Below are positions 18,809 to 29,378 of a stretch of 64,000 nucleotides of DNA, piece after piece. Positions within the stretch are counted from its first letter, which is position 1. Each line of letters begins with the position of its first letter. The notes under the pieces are model-generated. The model had not been told where the DNA came from, ran no database searches, and saw only the letters and a list, made by a program, of their open reading frames with translations. A program made the translations under genes and the position numbers. Source of the stretch: PALSA-894 sp963828625 (GTDB taxonomy: Bacteria > Pseudomonadota > Alphaproteobacteria > Rhizobiales > Xanthobacteraceae); assembly GCA_963828625.1 (NCBI GenBank), contig CAWHEX010000010.1, positions 372,001 through 436,000 of the forward strand. Reading direction: 5' to 3'.

Positions 18809-18951
18809 TCCCCTCTCCCGCTTGCGGGAGAGGGTGGCGAGGACCTTCAGGTCCGAGCCGGGAGAGGGCTCTGCATTCATGTCCGAGCCCCATCTCCCGC
18901 CTCGCTTCGCTCGGCACCCTCTCCCCGCTTTGCGGGGCGAGGGGAAGGACA
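18809..18951. repeat. interspersed GC-rich repeat between livK and livH
   Basis: The gap holds several hairpins of the kind often seen between genes in Bradyrhizobium-like genomes: CTCTCCCGCTTGCGGGAGAG, then CCTTCAGGTCCGAGCCGGGAG, then CTCCCCGCTTTGCGGGGCGAG. Such a structure inside an operon could lower expression of the permease and ATPase genes relative to the binding protein gene. It could be read as a terminator, but it lacks a U-tract. Confidence 0.7.
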
Positions 18952-18958
18952 CCGGTGA

Positions 18959-19882
18959 ATGTCCACCACCCTCCTCATCGTCCAGATGCTGAACGGCCTG
19001 CAGCTCGGCGTGCTGCTGTTCCTCATCGCCGCCGGTCTCACGCTCGTGTTCGGCGTGATGGACTTCATCAATCTGGCGCATGGCGTGCAGTACATGCTGG
19101 GCGCCTATCTGGCGGTGATGTTCTACGGCCTCACCGGCAACTTCCTGTTCGCGCTCATCCTCGCGCTCGGCGCGACGCTCGCCTTCGGATTGCTGCTCGA
19201 GTTCGCGATCTTCCGTCATCTCTATGATCGCGACCACCTCGATCAGGTGATCGCGACCTTCGGCATCATCCTGTTCCTGAATCAGGGCGTGAAGATTCTC
19301 TGGGGTGCCTCGCCGCTGAGCCTGCCGATGCCCGAGATGCTGTCGGGCTCGATCGTGCTGATGCCCGGCATTCTCTATCCGGTGTGGCGGCTGGTGATTA
19401 TCGGCTCCGGCCTCGGCGTCGCGTTGATCCTCTATCTGCTGGTGAGCCATACGCGCGTCGGCATGCTGGTGCGCGCGGGCGCCACCAATGCGCCGATGGT
19501 TTCGGCGCTCGGCGTCAACATCCGCCGGCTGTTCATGATCGTGTTCGGCTTCGGCACGATGCTGGCGGGCTTTGCCGGCATCATGATCGCCCCGATCCTG
19601 TCGGTCGAACCCGGCATGGGCGACACCATCCTCATTCTGGCGTTCGTGGTGATCGTGATCGGCGGCATCGGCTCGATCCGCGGCGCGTTCCTCGCCGCGC
19701 TGATCATCGGACTGGTCGATACGCTCGGCCGCTCGTTCTCGGTCGATATCCTGCGCCTGTTCATGGCGCCCTCGCCCGCGCGCACCGTCGGTCCCGCGAT
19801 CGCCTCGATGCTGATCTATCTGCTGATGGCCGTCGTGCTTTACGTCCGCCCGGCGGGCCTTTTTCCCGCCAAGGGGCGCTGA
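18959..19882 (+). CDS. livH: branched-chain-type ABC transporter permease (LivH family)
   Basis: This 307-residue integral membrane protein has about eight hydrophobic segments. It opens TLLIVQMLNGLQLGVLLFLI and has the family motif GLTLVFGVMDFINLAHG at about residues 26-42. The C-terminal region is VVIVIGGIGSIRGAFLAALI. It pairs with the LivM-type permease that starts 3 bp after its stop. Together they form the membrane channel of the liv-type importer described at 17612. The sequence is intact. Confidence 0.92.
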   Translation: MSTTLLIVQMLNGLQLGVLLFLIAAGLTLVFGVMDFINLAHGVQYMLGAYLAVMFYGLTGNFLFALILALGATLAFGLLLEFAIFRHLYDRDHLDQVIATFGIILFLNQGVKILWGASPLSLPMPEMLSGSIVLMPGILYPVWRLVIIGSGLGVALILYLLVSHTRVGMLVRAGATNAPMVSALGVNIRRLFMIVFGFGTMLAGFAGIMIAPILSVEPGMGDTILILAFVVIVIGGIGSIRGAFLAALIIGLVDTLGRSFSVDILRLFMAPSPARTVGPAIASMLIYLLMAVVLYVRPAGLFPAKGR

Positions 19883-19884
19883 CG

Positions 19885-20901
19885 ATGACGGACATCGCAG
19901 CGCCGGTGACACCGACGCCGCGGCGCGGGCTGCTGGCCGGCAATGCGCTGCCGGTCGCGATCTTCCTCGTCTTCGCGCTTGTGCCGCTGTTCGCGACGTT
20001 CAAGGCCGAGGTTTATGTGCTGAGCCTCGTCACGCGCGTGATGATCTTCGCGATCGCGGCGCTCGCGCTCGACCTGCTGATCGGCTACGGCGCGCTCGTC
20101 TCGTTCGGCCACGCGGCGTTCATCGGGCTCGGCGCCTATGCGGTTGGCATCCTCGGCTCGCACGGTATCAACGACGCGCTGATCTCGCTTCCGGTTGCGC
20201 TTGCCGTCTCGGCGTTGTTCGCCTTCGCGACCGGCATCGTCTGCCTGCGCACCAAGGGCGTCTATTTCATCATGATCACACTGGCGTTCGGCCAGATGGC
20301 GTTCTTCACGGCAAGCTCGCTAGCGCCCTATGGCGGCGACGACGGCCTGACTATCCGGATGCGTTCGACGTTTGCGGGTTTCCCGATCCTGGCGAACGAT
20401 CGCGCGCTCTATTACGTCTGCCTCGCCTTCCTGCTCGGCACGTATCTCCTTTGCCGCGCGCTCGTCGCCTCACGCTTCGGCCGCGTCTATCGCGGCGCGC
20501 GCGAGAATGCCCTGCGCATGGGCACTGTCGGCTTCGAGGTCTATCGCTTCCAGCTTGTCGCTTACGTGATCGCGGGCGCGCTCGGCGGGCTCTCGGGTTT
20601 CCTGCTCGGCAACGCGACCGATTTCGTCAGCCCGGCCTTCATGTCGTGGCAACGCTCCGGCGAACTGCTCATCATGGTGATCTTCGGCGGCATCGGCACG
20701 CTCACCGGCGCGATCATCGGCGCAGCAGCGTTCCTTCTGACCGAGGAATGGCTGTCCGGCATCACCGAGCACTGGAAGGTGATCTTCGGCCCTCTTCTGG
20801 TCTTCGTTGCGGTGTTCGCGCCCGGCGGATTGATCGGCGCTGGCGCAAAAGCTGCGGGGGTTGTTCCGTGGCTGACCCCGTGTTGCGCATCGAGAGCTTG
20901 A
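19885..20901 (+). CDS. livM: branched-chain-type ABC transporter permease (LivM family)
   Basis: This 338-residue membrane protein has the LivM signatures ALDLLIGYGALVSFGHAAFIG and IFGGIGTLTGAIIGAAAFLL. ATG 19885 follows the livH stop by 2 bp, which fits translational coupling. The 3' end overlaps the presumed GTG start of livG by about 34 bp. It forms the second half of the transmembrane pore. No frameshift is seen. Confidence 0.92.
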   Translation: MTDIAAPVTPTPRRGLLAGNALPVAIFLVFALVPLFATFKAEVYVLSLVTRVMIFAIAALALDLLIGYGALVSFGHAAFIGLGAYAVGILGSHGINDALISLPVALAVSALFAFATGIVCLRTKGVYFIMITLAFGQMAFFTASSLAPYGGDDGLTIRMRSTFAGFPILANDRALYYVCLAFLLGTYLLCRALVASRFGRVYRGARENALRMGTVGFEVYRFQLVAYVIAGALGGLSGFLLGNATDFVSPAFMSWQRSGELLIMVIFGGIGTLTGAIIGAAAFLLTEEWLSGITEHWKVIFGPLLVFVAVFAPGGLIGAGAKAAGVVPWLTPCCASRA

Positions 20902-21622
20902 CCAAGAACTTCGGCGGCCTGCGCGTCACCGACGGAGTGACACTCGACGTGATGCCGGGCGAACTGCACGCCGTGATCGGCCCGAACGGCGCCGGCAAGA
21001 CGACGCTGATCAACCAGATTTCCGGACTGCTTAGCCCCGACGCCGGCCGGATCGTGTTCGCCGGCGAGGACGTGACGCGCATGCCGGTCGACCGGCGCGC
21101 GCAGCGCGGGCTTGCGCGCTCATTCCAGATCACCTCGATCCTGCCGCGCTTCTCGGTGCTGGAGAACGTCGCGCTTGCCGTGCAGGCGCGGCAGGGCACG
21201 AGCTTCCGCTTCTTCGGGCGCGCGGCCGATGAGGATGAACTGAACGTGCCCGCGATGGCGGCACTCGATCAGGTCGGGTTGGCGCCCCGCGCGCACGTGC
21301 CGGCCGGCGAGCTCTCGCACGGCGAGAAACGCGCGCTGGAGCTGGCGATCGCGCTGGCGATGGAGCCGAAGCTGCTGCTGCTCGACGAGCCGATGGCGGG
21401 GACCGGCCACGACGAGAGCGAACGGCTGGTGACAGTTCTGCGCGGCCTCAAGGGCCGCTTTCCGATGGTGCTGGTCGAGCACGACATGACCGCCGTGTTC
21501 GCGCTCGCCGACCGCATCTCGGTGCTGATCTATGGTCGCATCCTCGCAAGCGGGACGCCCGCGCAGGTGCGCGCGGACCCGCAGGTGGTCACCGCCTATC
21601 TCGGCGAGGAGATGGAATGTGA
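20868..21622 (+). CDS. livG: branched-chain-type ABC transporter ATPase (LivG family), 3' end unclear
   Basis: This is an ABC ATPase of about 250 residues: Walker A GPNGAGKTTLINQ, signature LSHGEKRALELAIALAM, Walker B LLLLDEPMAG, H-loop LVEHDM. The start is taken as GTG 20868 (VADPVLRIESLTKNFGG), which overlaps livM. In the raw frame the gene does not stop where expected but reads on through livF. A TGA overlapping the livF ATG (TGATG at 21620) is out of frame by one base, so a one-base error near the 3' end is likely. I place the end there. Confidence 0.82.
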
Positions 21623-22324
21623 TGCTCGCCGTCGAAAATCTCGCCGCCGGCTATGGCCCCGCGCAGGTGCTGTTCGATGTGAGCTTTTCCGTCGGCGCGG
21701 GCGAGGTCGTCACCCTGCTCGGCCGCAACGGCATGGGCAAAACCACCACCATCCGCACGCTGATGGGCCTGCTGCCCGCGCGCGGCGGCACTGCGCGCTT
21801 CGAGGGCGAGGCGCTGCTCGGCCGCCCGCCCTATCGCATCGCGCAGCGCGGGCTTGGGCTCGTGCCCGAAGGCCGGATGTGTTTCCGACTTTGTCCGTGG
21901 AGGAGAACCTGATCGCTGACCGCGGCTGCAAGGCACGGCGAGGCGCGATGGACGCTTCCCGCGTCTACGACTTCTTCCCGCGCCTCGCCGAGCGCCGCGC
22001 CAACATGGGCAACCAGCTTTCCGGCGGCGAGCAGCAGATGCTCGCGATCGGCCGCGCACTGATGACCAATCCGAAGCTGCTCATCCTCGACGAGGCGACC
22101 GAAGGGCTCGCGCCGCCTGATCCGCACCGAGATCTGGGCCTGCCTCGGGCGGCTCAAGAAGCGAGGGCCAGGCGATCCTGCTGGTCGACAAGCATCTCGA
22201 CGCGCTGACGCAGGATCGCCGACCGCCACGTGGTGATCGAGAAGGGTCACGTAGTGTGGACCGGCACATCGGCGCAGCTTGCCGGCCGACGCGAGCGTGA
22301 AGACGCGGATACTTGCAGGTGTGA
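21622..22324 (+). CDS. livF: branched-chain-type ABC transporter ATPase (LivF family), several frameshifts
   Basis: The protein starts MLAVENLAAGYGPAQVLFDV with Walker A LLGRNGMGKTTTIR. Around 21880 the frame changes, and FPTLSVEENLIA, the signature NQLSGGEQQMLAIGRALM and Walker B KLLILDEATEGLAP follow in another frame. After about 22110 at least two more shifts are needed to read ILLVDKHLDALT, then RHVVIEKGHVVWTGTSAQL, with the end near 22324. All ABC motifs are present, so the gene is probably intact in the cell. It meets the convergent patatin-like gene tail to tail. Confidence 0.78.
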
Positions 22325-23519
22325 CTAGCGAATGCGGGCTTGCTCGAGCCGGGGCTCCGCGCCCGCGAGCAGGTGCTCCGCCTTCACCTGCTGCGCCGCC
22401 GCCATGTGCGGCCGATCTCGTAGGCGAGCGGGATGCTGTCCGGGTTGTCCATCTGGCGCACGCGCGCGATGATCCTTCAGCGCTCAGCTTGAGTCGAGGT
22501 TCTGCTCCAGCCAGCCGTGCTCCAGCCGCACGTCGTAACGCAGGAAGCGGAACAGTGGCCCGCCGGGGAAAACGTCGCCGAGCGGACCCGATCTCGGAAT
22601 TGATGCGCCACGGCGTCGGGCAATCGCTCATCCACTGCATCATGGCGAGCGCGGAATGCCTGGTGTCGTCCATGACGCTCATCAGCGCATGCAGAGCAAC
22701 CGTGACGTTCTGTGTGCGGCCGGCGGACGCTCTTTCGAGCCGGCGCGGAAGTCCGCCGGTGCCAACCGAGACGATCGTCAGCTTGCCGAGTCCCGGTGTC
22801 CCAGTAGAGCCCATAGGGCGCGAGGCGCGACATCATGAATAGGATGAGCGATGGATTGTTGTGCGGGGACACGCCGCCGTCGACAAAGAGGCCGGTCGTC
22901 GTCGTCCGTGATCGGATCAGTTCCGGCTCGAAATAGGTCGGCGCGGCCGTGCTGGCGCGCACGAGATTGCCGAAAGCGGATAGTGGCGATTGCCGATATA
23001 GTTCTTGTCGCGTGGGCTCTCCCAATAGGGCGCGCGCGGATTGTTCGCCACGATCCAGGCGCTGCCCGTATCCATGCGTTTTGCCACAGGGCATAGCCGG
23101 TGCGAAGGTCGGGCGTGTCGAGCGTCCGGTCGCCGATGATCCCCGGCGATCTCGCGGCGCAAGGCCGTACACGTTGAACTTCGGCTGGAGACAGCGGAAT
23201 GCGGAAGCGCGAGCGCTTGAACGCCGTGGCGCGAGGTCGGTGATAGATGTCTCGCAGTCCGTCGGTCGTCTTGCCGAGCGCAAGCGCGCCGCCGATGATC
23301 GCGCCGGTCGACGTGCCGCCGATCAGGTCGAAGTATCGGCGAGGCGGACGTCGCCGCTGCTGTCTTTCCAGTGACGGCCTCGATCGTTCCAGGAACGCGA
23401 CCGCGATGACGCCGCGCACGCCTCCGCCATCGAGCGCGAGGATGCGCTTCGGTCCCGGGGCCGAACAGGTGGCGGTCGCGCGGCGAGGTCGCGTCATAGG
23501 GTCGTTGCGTGTCTGACAT
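22325..23519 (-). CDS. patatin-like phospholipase, multiple frameshifts
   Basis: Motifs of a patatin serine lipase are spread over several frames: the oxyanion loop RILALDGGGVRGVIAVAFLE, the nucleophile elbow IGGTSTGAIIGGALALG, and the catalytic Asp motif FVDGGVSPHNNPSL. The probable start is MSDTQRPYDATS at 23519 and the probable end QARIR with TAG at 22325. At least four indels lie between. Patatins hydrolyse acyl esters of lipids. It lies 73 bp downstream of the bifunctional monooxygenase/reductase gene on the same strand, so it might be co-transcribed with it, although no role in aromatic degradation is known. Confidence 0.72.
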
Positions 23520-23592
23520 CTGGCCCCGGAAGGTGTTTTCCTGACCGTAGGGCAGCAAGTCTCGGCTTGTCGAGGCGTTTGCGGGCGCCGCG

Positions 23593-25948
<2,356 letters not shown>

Positions 25949-25970
25949 GCGCTCCTCCGCCACGGGAGAG

Positions 25971-25998
25971 GAAATTACTTTAAGCTTAAAATAATTTC
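25971..25998. promoter_or_regulatory. 28-bp near-perfect palindrome (operator 1)
   Basis: The sequence has arms GAAATTACTTTAAG and CTTAAAATAATTTC, symmetric at all but one position pair, centred at 25984.5. It ends 23 bp upstream of the monooxygenase/reductase start, over its likely promoter or leader. The core TTTAAGCTTAAA recurs upstream of livK. It is predicted to be bound by the MarR-family protein encoded in the divergent operon, with a CoA thioester as the likely inducer by analogy to related systems. Confidence 0.75.
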
Positions 25999-26029
25999 GC
26001 TGCAAGGCCCCGGTGGTGCTTGAAGCCTA

Positions 26030-26054
26030 GAAATTTGAAGCTTAAAGTAATTTC
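26030..26054. promoter_or_regulatory. second copy of the operator half-sites (operator 2)
   Basis: This site starts GAAATTTGAAGC and ends TTAAAGTAATTTC. Its right half matches operator 1 at nearly every position. Its left half keeps GAAATT but is shorter, so the site is less symmetric. It lies 36 bp upstream of the SDR start that opens the divergent operon, and its centre is 56 bp from that of operator 1. Each divergent operon thus has its own site. Confidence 0.65.
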
Positions 26055-26089
26055 GCCCGAACGGAATCGGGTTGGCGCAGAGGCGCTTT

Positions 26090-26852
26090 ATGGCAATCCT
26101 CGACGGGCGGCATGCTCTGGTGACCGGCGGCGGGCGCGGCATCGGCCGGGCCATCGCGGCGGCACTGACGGGTGCTGGCGCGGCCGTCACGGTGCTGGGC
26201 CGGCAGGAAGCGCCGCTCAAGGAGGCGGTCGCGGCCGGCGATGCCAAGGGTTACGCGGTCGCCGACGTGACCGACGAGGTCGCGGTCGATATGGCGGTGA
26301 AGCTCGCCGCCGTCGCGCGCGGGCCGGTCGACATCCTGATCGCCAATGCGGGCGGCGCGGTGAGCGTGCCGTTCCTGAAGGGCTCGTCGCGAACAGTTCC
26401 GCGAGATGTTCGACCTCAACGTGATGGGCGTGGTGCATACGACCCGCGCCGTGCTCGGCGACATGATGAAGCGCGGCTTCGGCCGCATCGTGGTGAATTC
26501 CTCGGTCGCCGGCCTGAAGGGCTACGCCTACGTCACCGCCTATTGCGCGGCGAAGCACGCCGCCGTCGGTCTTGTGCGCGCGCTTGCGCAGGAGACGGTG
26601 AAGAGCGGCGTCACGGTGAATGCCGTGTGCCCCGGCTACACCGACACGGACCTCGTGCAGTCCGGCATCGAGCATGTCATCGCGAAGACCGGACGCACGC
26701 GCGAGCAGGCGATCGCCGACATGCTGAAGGACAAGCCGGGCGGCCGCCTGATCACGCCGCAGGAAGTCGCCGACGCCGTGCTGTTCCTGTGCTCGCCCGG
26801 CGCGGGCGCGATCACCGGCACGACGCTCACCGTCGCGGGCGGAGAAATCTGA
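26090..26852 (+). CDS. SDR-family dehydrogenase of the aromatic-CoA operon, one frameshift
   Basis: This is a short-chain dehydrogenase of about 253 residues. The cofactor loop is TGGGRGIGRAIAAAL, NAG lies in DILIANAGGA, and the catalytic residues are in VNSSVAGLKG and YCAAKHAAVG. It ends GTTLTVAGGEI. The frame changes once near 26385 and everything else aligns, so sequence error is likely. It is the first gene of the operon facing the monooxygenase/reductase, just after operator 2. It probably oxidises a hydroxy intermediate in ring degradation, like a 3-hydroxyacyl-CoA dehydrogenase. Its stop overlaps the MarR start (TGATG). Confidence 0.83.
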
Positions 26853-27360
26853 TGGACGACCGCGTGATCCCGCTCGATTCCGAAACCAAGGTCTGCCGAA
26901 CGCCCGGCCGACCACGAGGCGGAGCTGCGGCTGTGGCTGCGCCTGCTCACCTGCACGACCCTGATCGAGGGCGAGGTGCGCCGCCGCCTGCGCGACGAAT
27001 TCGACGTGACGCTGCCGCGCTTCGACCTGATGGCGCAGCTCGACAAGGCGCCGAGCGGCATGACGCTCGGGCGAACTCTCGCAGCGCATGATGGTGTCGA
27101 ACGGCAACGTCACCGGACTGGCCGAGCGGCTCGTCGAGCAGGGCCTGCTCGATCGCCGCGCCGCGCCGAAGGACCGCCGCGCGCAGATCGTGAGCCTCAC
27201 CGCCGAAGGCCGCCGCGTGTTCCGCCAGATGGCGCGCACGCACGAGGACTGGATCGCAGAGATTTTTTCGGGCCTCGACGCCGCCGAGACCGACACTTTG
27301 ATGAACCTGCTCGGAAAGGCCAAAGCCTCCGCGCGCAAGTCCGTACGGAGCGCCGAATGA
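26852..27360 (+). CDS. MarR-family transcriptional regulator, two frameshifts
   Basis: This is a winged-helix regulator of about 168 residues. The visible parts are RRRLRDEFDVTLPRFDLMAQL, the recognition helix MMVSNGNVTGLAERLVEQGL and the wing RRAAPKDRRAQIVSLTAEG. The N-terminal and recognition-helix parts are in different frames, with breaks near 26900 and 27070. Start 26852 overlaps the SDR stop, and the stop overlaps the next ATG (ATGA at 27357). MarR proteins in aromatic-CoA clusters are commonly repressors released by the CoA thioester. The palindromes at 25971, 26030 and 17496 are its likely targets. Confidence 0.83.
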
Positions 27361-28188
27361 TCGCGAACCCGGTCAGCCTGCCGCTTGGCGGATACAAGGC
27401 GCAGCACGTGCGGCTCGACGTCGACGGCAAGGTCGCGACGCTCACGCTCAACCGCCCGGACAAGAAGAATCCCCTCACCTTCGAGAGCTACGCCGAGATC
27501 GCGAACCTTTTCCGCGCGGCCGCCAAGGACAAGCAGGTGAAGGCCTTCGTCATCACCGGCGAAGGCGGCAATTTCTGCTCCGGCGGCGACGTGTTCGAGA
27601 TCATCGGCCCGCTGGTCGAGATGAGCACGGTCGAGCTGCTCGAATTCACCCGCATGACCGGCGAGGCCGTGAAGGCGATGCGGCAATGCCCGCAGCCGAT
27701 CATTGCGGCGATCGACGGCGTGTGCGCGGGCGCGGGCGCGATCCTCGCGATGGCCTCCGACATGCGGATCGGAACCGCGAAGGCCAAGGTGGCGTTCCTG
27801 TTCAATCGCGTCGGCCTGGCCGGGTGCGACATGGGCGCCTGCGCGATCCTGCCGCGCATCATCGGACAGGGGCGCGCAAGCGAACTGCTCTACACCGGGC
27901 GCGTGATGGGCGGCGAGGAAGCCGAGCGCTGGGGCTTTTTCAATCGCGCTCGCCGCGCCGGAAGCCGTGCTCGACGAGGCGACGAAGCTCGCGAAGGACC
28001 TCGCCGACGGTCCGACGTTCGCGAACGGCATGACCAAGCGGATGCTGGAAATGGAATGGGCCATGTCGGTCGAGCAGGCGATCGAGGCCGAAGCGGTCGC
28101 GCAGGCGCTGTGCATGGAAACCGAAGACTTCGCGCGCGCCTATCGGGCGTTCGCCGCGAAGCAGAAGCCGGTGTTCGAGGGCAACTGA
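27357..28188 (+). CDS. enoyl-CoA hydratase/isomerase family protein, one frameshift
   Basis: This crotonase-fold protein of about 276 residues has VATLTLNRPDKKNPLTFESY near the N-terminus and the oxyanion-hole segments NFCSGGDVFEI and AAIDGVCAGAGAILAMASDM. It ends EDFARAYRAFAAKQKPVFEG, as crotonases do. The frame shifts once near 27945 inside a conserved helix. The start overlaps the MarR stop, and the stop overlaps the next start, so the operon is tightly coupled. In this pathway it may hydrate a double bond or open the ring hydrolytically, as BadI does for a cyclic ketoacyl-CoA. That role is inference. Confidence 0.85.
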
Positions 28189-29378
28189 TGTCGCTCGCCG
28201 AGACGCTCAGCTGGCCGTTCTTCGAGGACCACCACCGCCGCTTCGCGGACGAACTGGCGCGCTGGGCTGACGCCACCCTGCCCGGCCTGCCGCATGACGA
28301 TGTGGACGAGGCCTGCCGCGCGCGCGTGGCGGCGCTCGGCAAGGCGGGATGGCTCAAGGCCTGCGTGCCGGCGGAGTTCGGCGGGCTGCACCCGAAGCTC
28401 GATGTGCGCACGCTGTGCATCGCGCGCGAGATTCTGGCGTTCCGCGACGGGCTTGCGGATTTCGCGGTCGCCATGCAGGGGCTCGGCACCGGCGCGATCT
28501 CGCTTTACGGCACGCCGGAGCTGAAACAGCAATATCTGCCGCCGGTGCGCGACGGCAAGGCGATCGCGGCGTTCGCGCTGTCCGAGCCCGAGGCCGGCTC
28601 CGACGTCGCGGCGATGGCGACAACGGCCACGCCGGACGGCAACGCGCATGTCCGCATCGACGGTGCGAAAACCTGGATCTCCAACGGCGGCATCGCAGAC
28701 CACTACGTGGTGTTCGCGCGTACCGGCGAAGGCCCCGGCGCGAAAGGGCTCTCCGCCTTCATGGTCGATGCCGATACGCCGGGCTTGACGATCACCGAGC
28801 GCATCGACGTGATCGCGCCGCATCCGCTCGCGACATTGAAATTCGATGCCTGCCGCGTGCCGGTGAGCAACCGCCTCGGCGCTCCCGGCGAGGGCTTCAA
28901 GGTCGCGATGGCGACGCTCGATATTTTCCGCGCGACCGTCGGCGCAGCGGCGCTCGGCTTTGCGCGCCGCGCATTGCACGAGACGGTCGAACATGCGGCC
29001 ACCCGGAACCTGTTCGGCGCACCGCTCGGCGAACTGCAGATGACGCAGGCCACGATCGCCGACAGCGCAACGGAAGTCGATGCCGCCGCGCTGCTGGTCT
29101 ATCGGGCGGCCTGGACCAAGGATAAAGGCGCGGCGCGCGTCACGCGCGAAGCCGCGATGGCGAAGATGTTCGCCACGGAGGCGGCGCAGCGGGTGATCGA
29201 CCGCGCCGTGCAGCTGCATGGCGGGCGCGGCGTCACCAAGGGCGAAAAGGTCGAGGAGCTGTACCGCGAGATCCGCGCGTTGCGCATCTACGAGGGTGCC
29301 ACCGAAGTACAGAAGATCGTCATCGCAAGAGAAGCCTTGAGGAACCGCCCGGCGAAACCGGCGCTGGCGGCGGAATGA
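28188..29378 (+). CDS. acyl-CoA dehydrogenase of the aromatic-CoA operon
   Basis: This intact 396-residue acyl-CoA dehydrogenase has FALSEPEAGSDVAAMAT at about residues 124-140 and KTWISNGGIADHYVVFAR. The C-terminus has AVQLHGGRGVTKGEKVEELY and RALRIYEGATEVQK, whose Glu in YEG is the usual catalytic base. It begins at an ATG overlapping the hydratase stop and ends overlapping the ligase start. It probably acts on a cyclic or dicarboxylic CoA ester formed after ring reduction. Confidence 0.9.
   Translation: MSLAETLSWPFFEDHHRRFADELARWADATLPGLPHDDVDEACRARVAALGKAGWLKACVPAEFGGLHPKLDVRTLCIAREILAFRDGLADFAVAMQGLGTGAISLYGTPELKQQYLPPVRDGKAIAAFALSEPEAGSDVAAMATTATPDGNAHVRIDGAKTWISNGGIADHYVVFARTGEGPGAKGLSAFMVDADTPGLTITERIDVIAPHPLATLKFDACRVPVSNRLGAPGEGFKVAMATLDIFRATVGAAALGFARRALHETVEHAATRNLFGAPLGELQMTQATIADSATEVDAAALLVYRAAWTKDKGAARVTREAAMAKMFATEAAQRVIDRAVQLHGGRGVTKGEKVEELYREIRALRIYEGATEVQKIVIAREALRNRPAKPALAAE

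Noticed and set aside
17153..19912. A 919-codon minus-strand frame across livK and livH
   Set aside because: Only its last about 60 codons (the cupin N-terminus) look real; the rest is opposite conserved transport genes and is low complexity.
21620..21624. Programmed frameshifting at livG/livF
   Set aside because: No slippery heptamer or downstream structure was seen, and indel errors are common in this part of the sequence.
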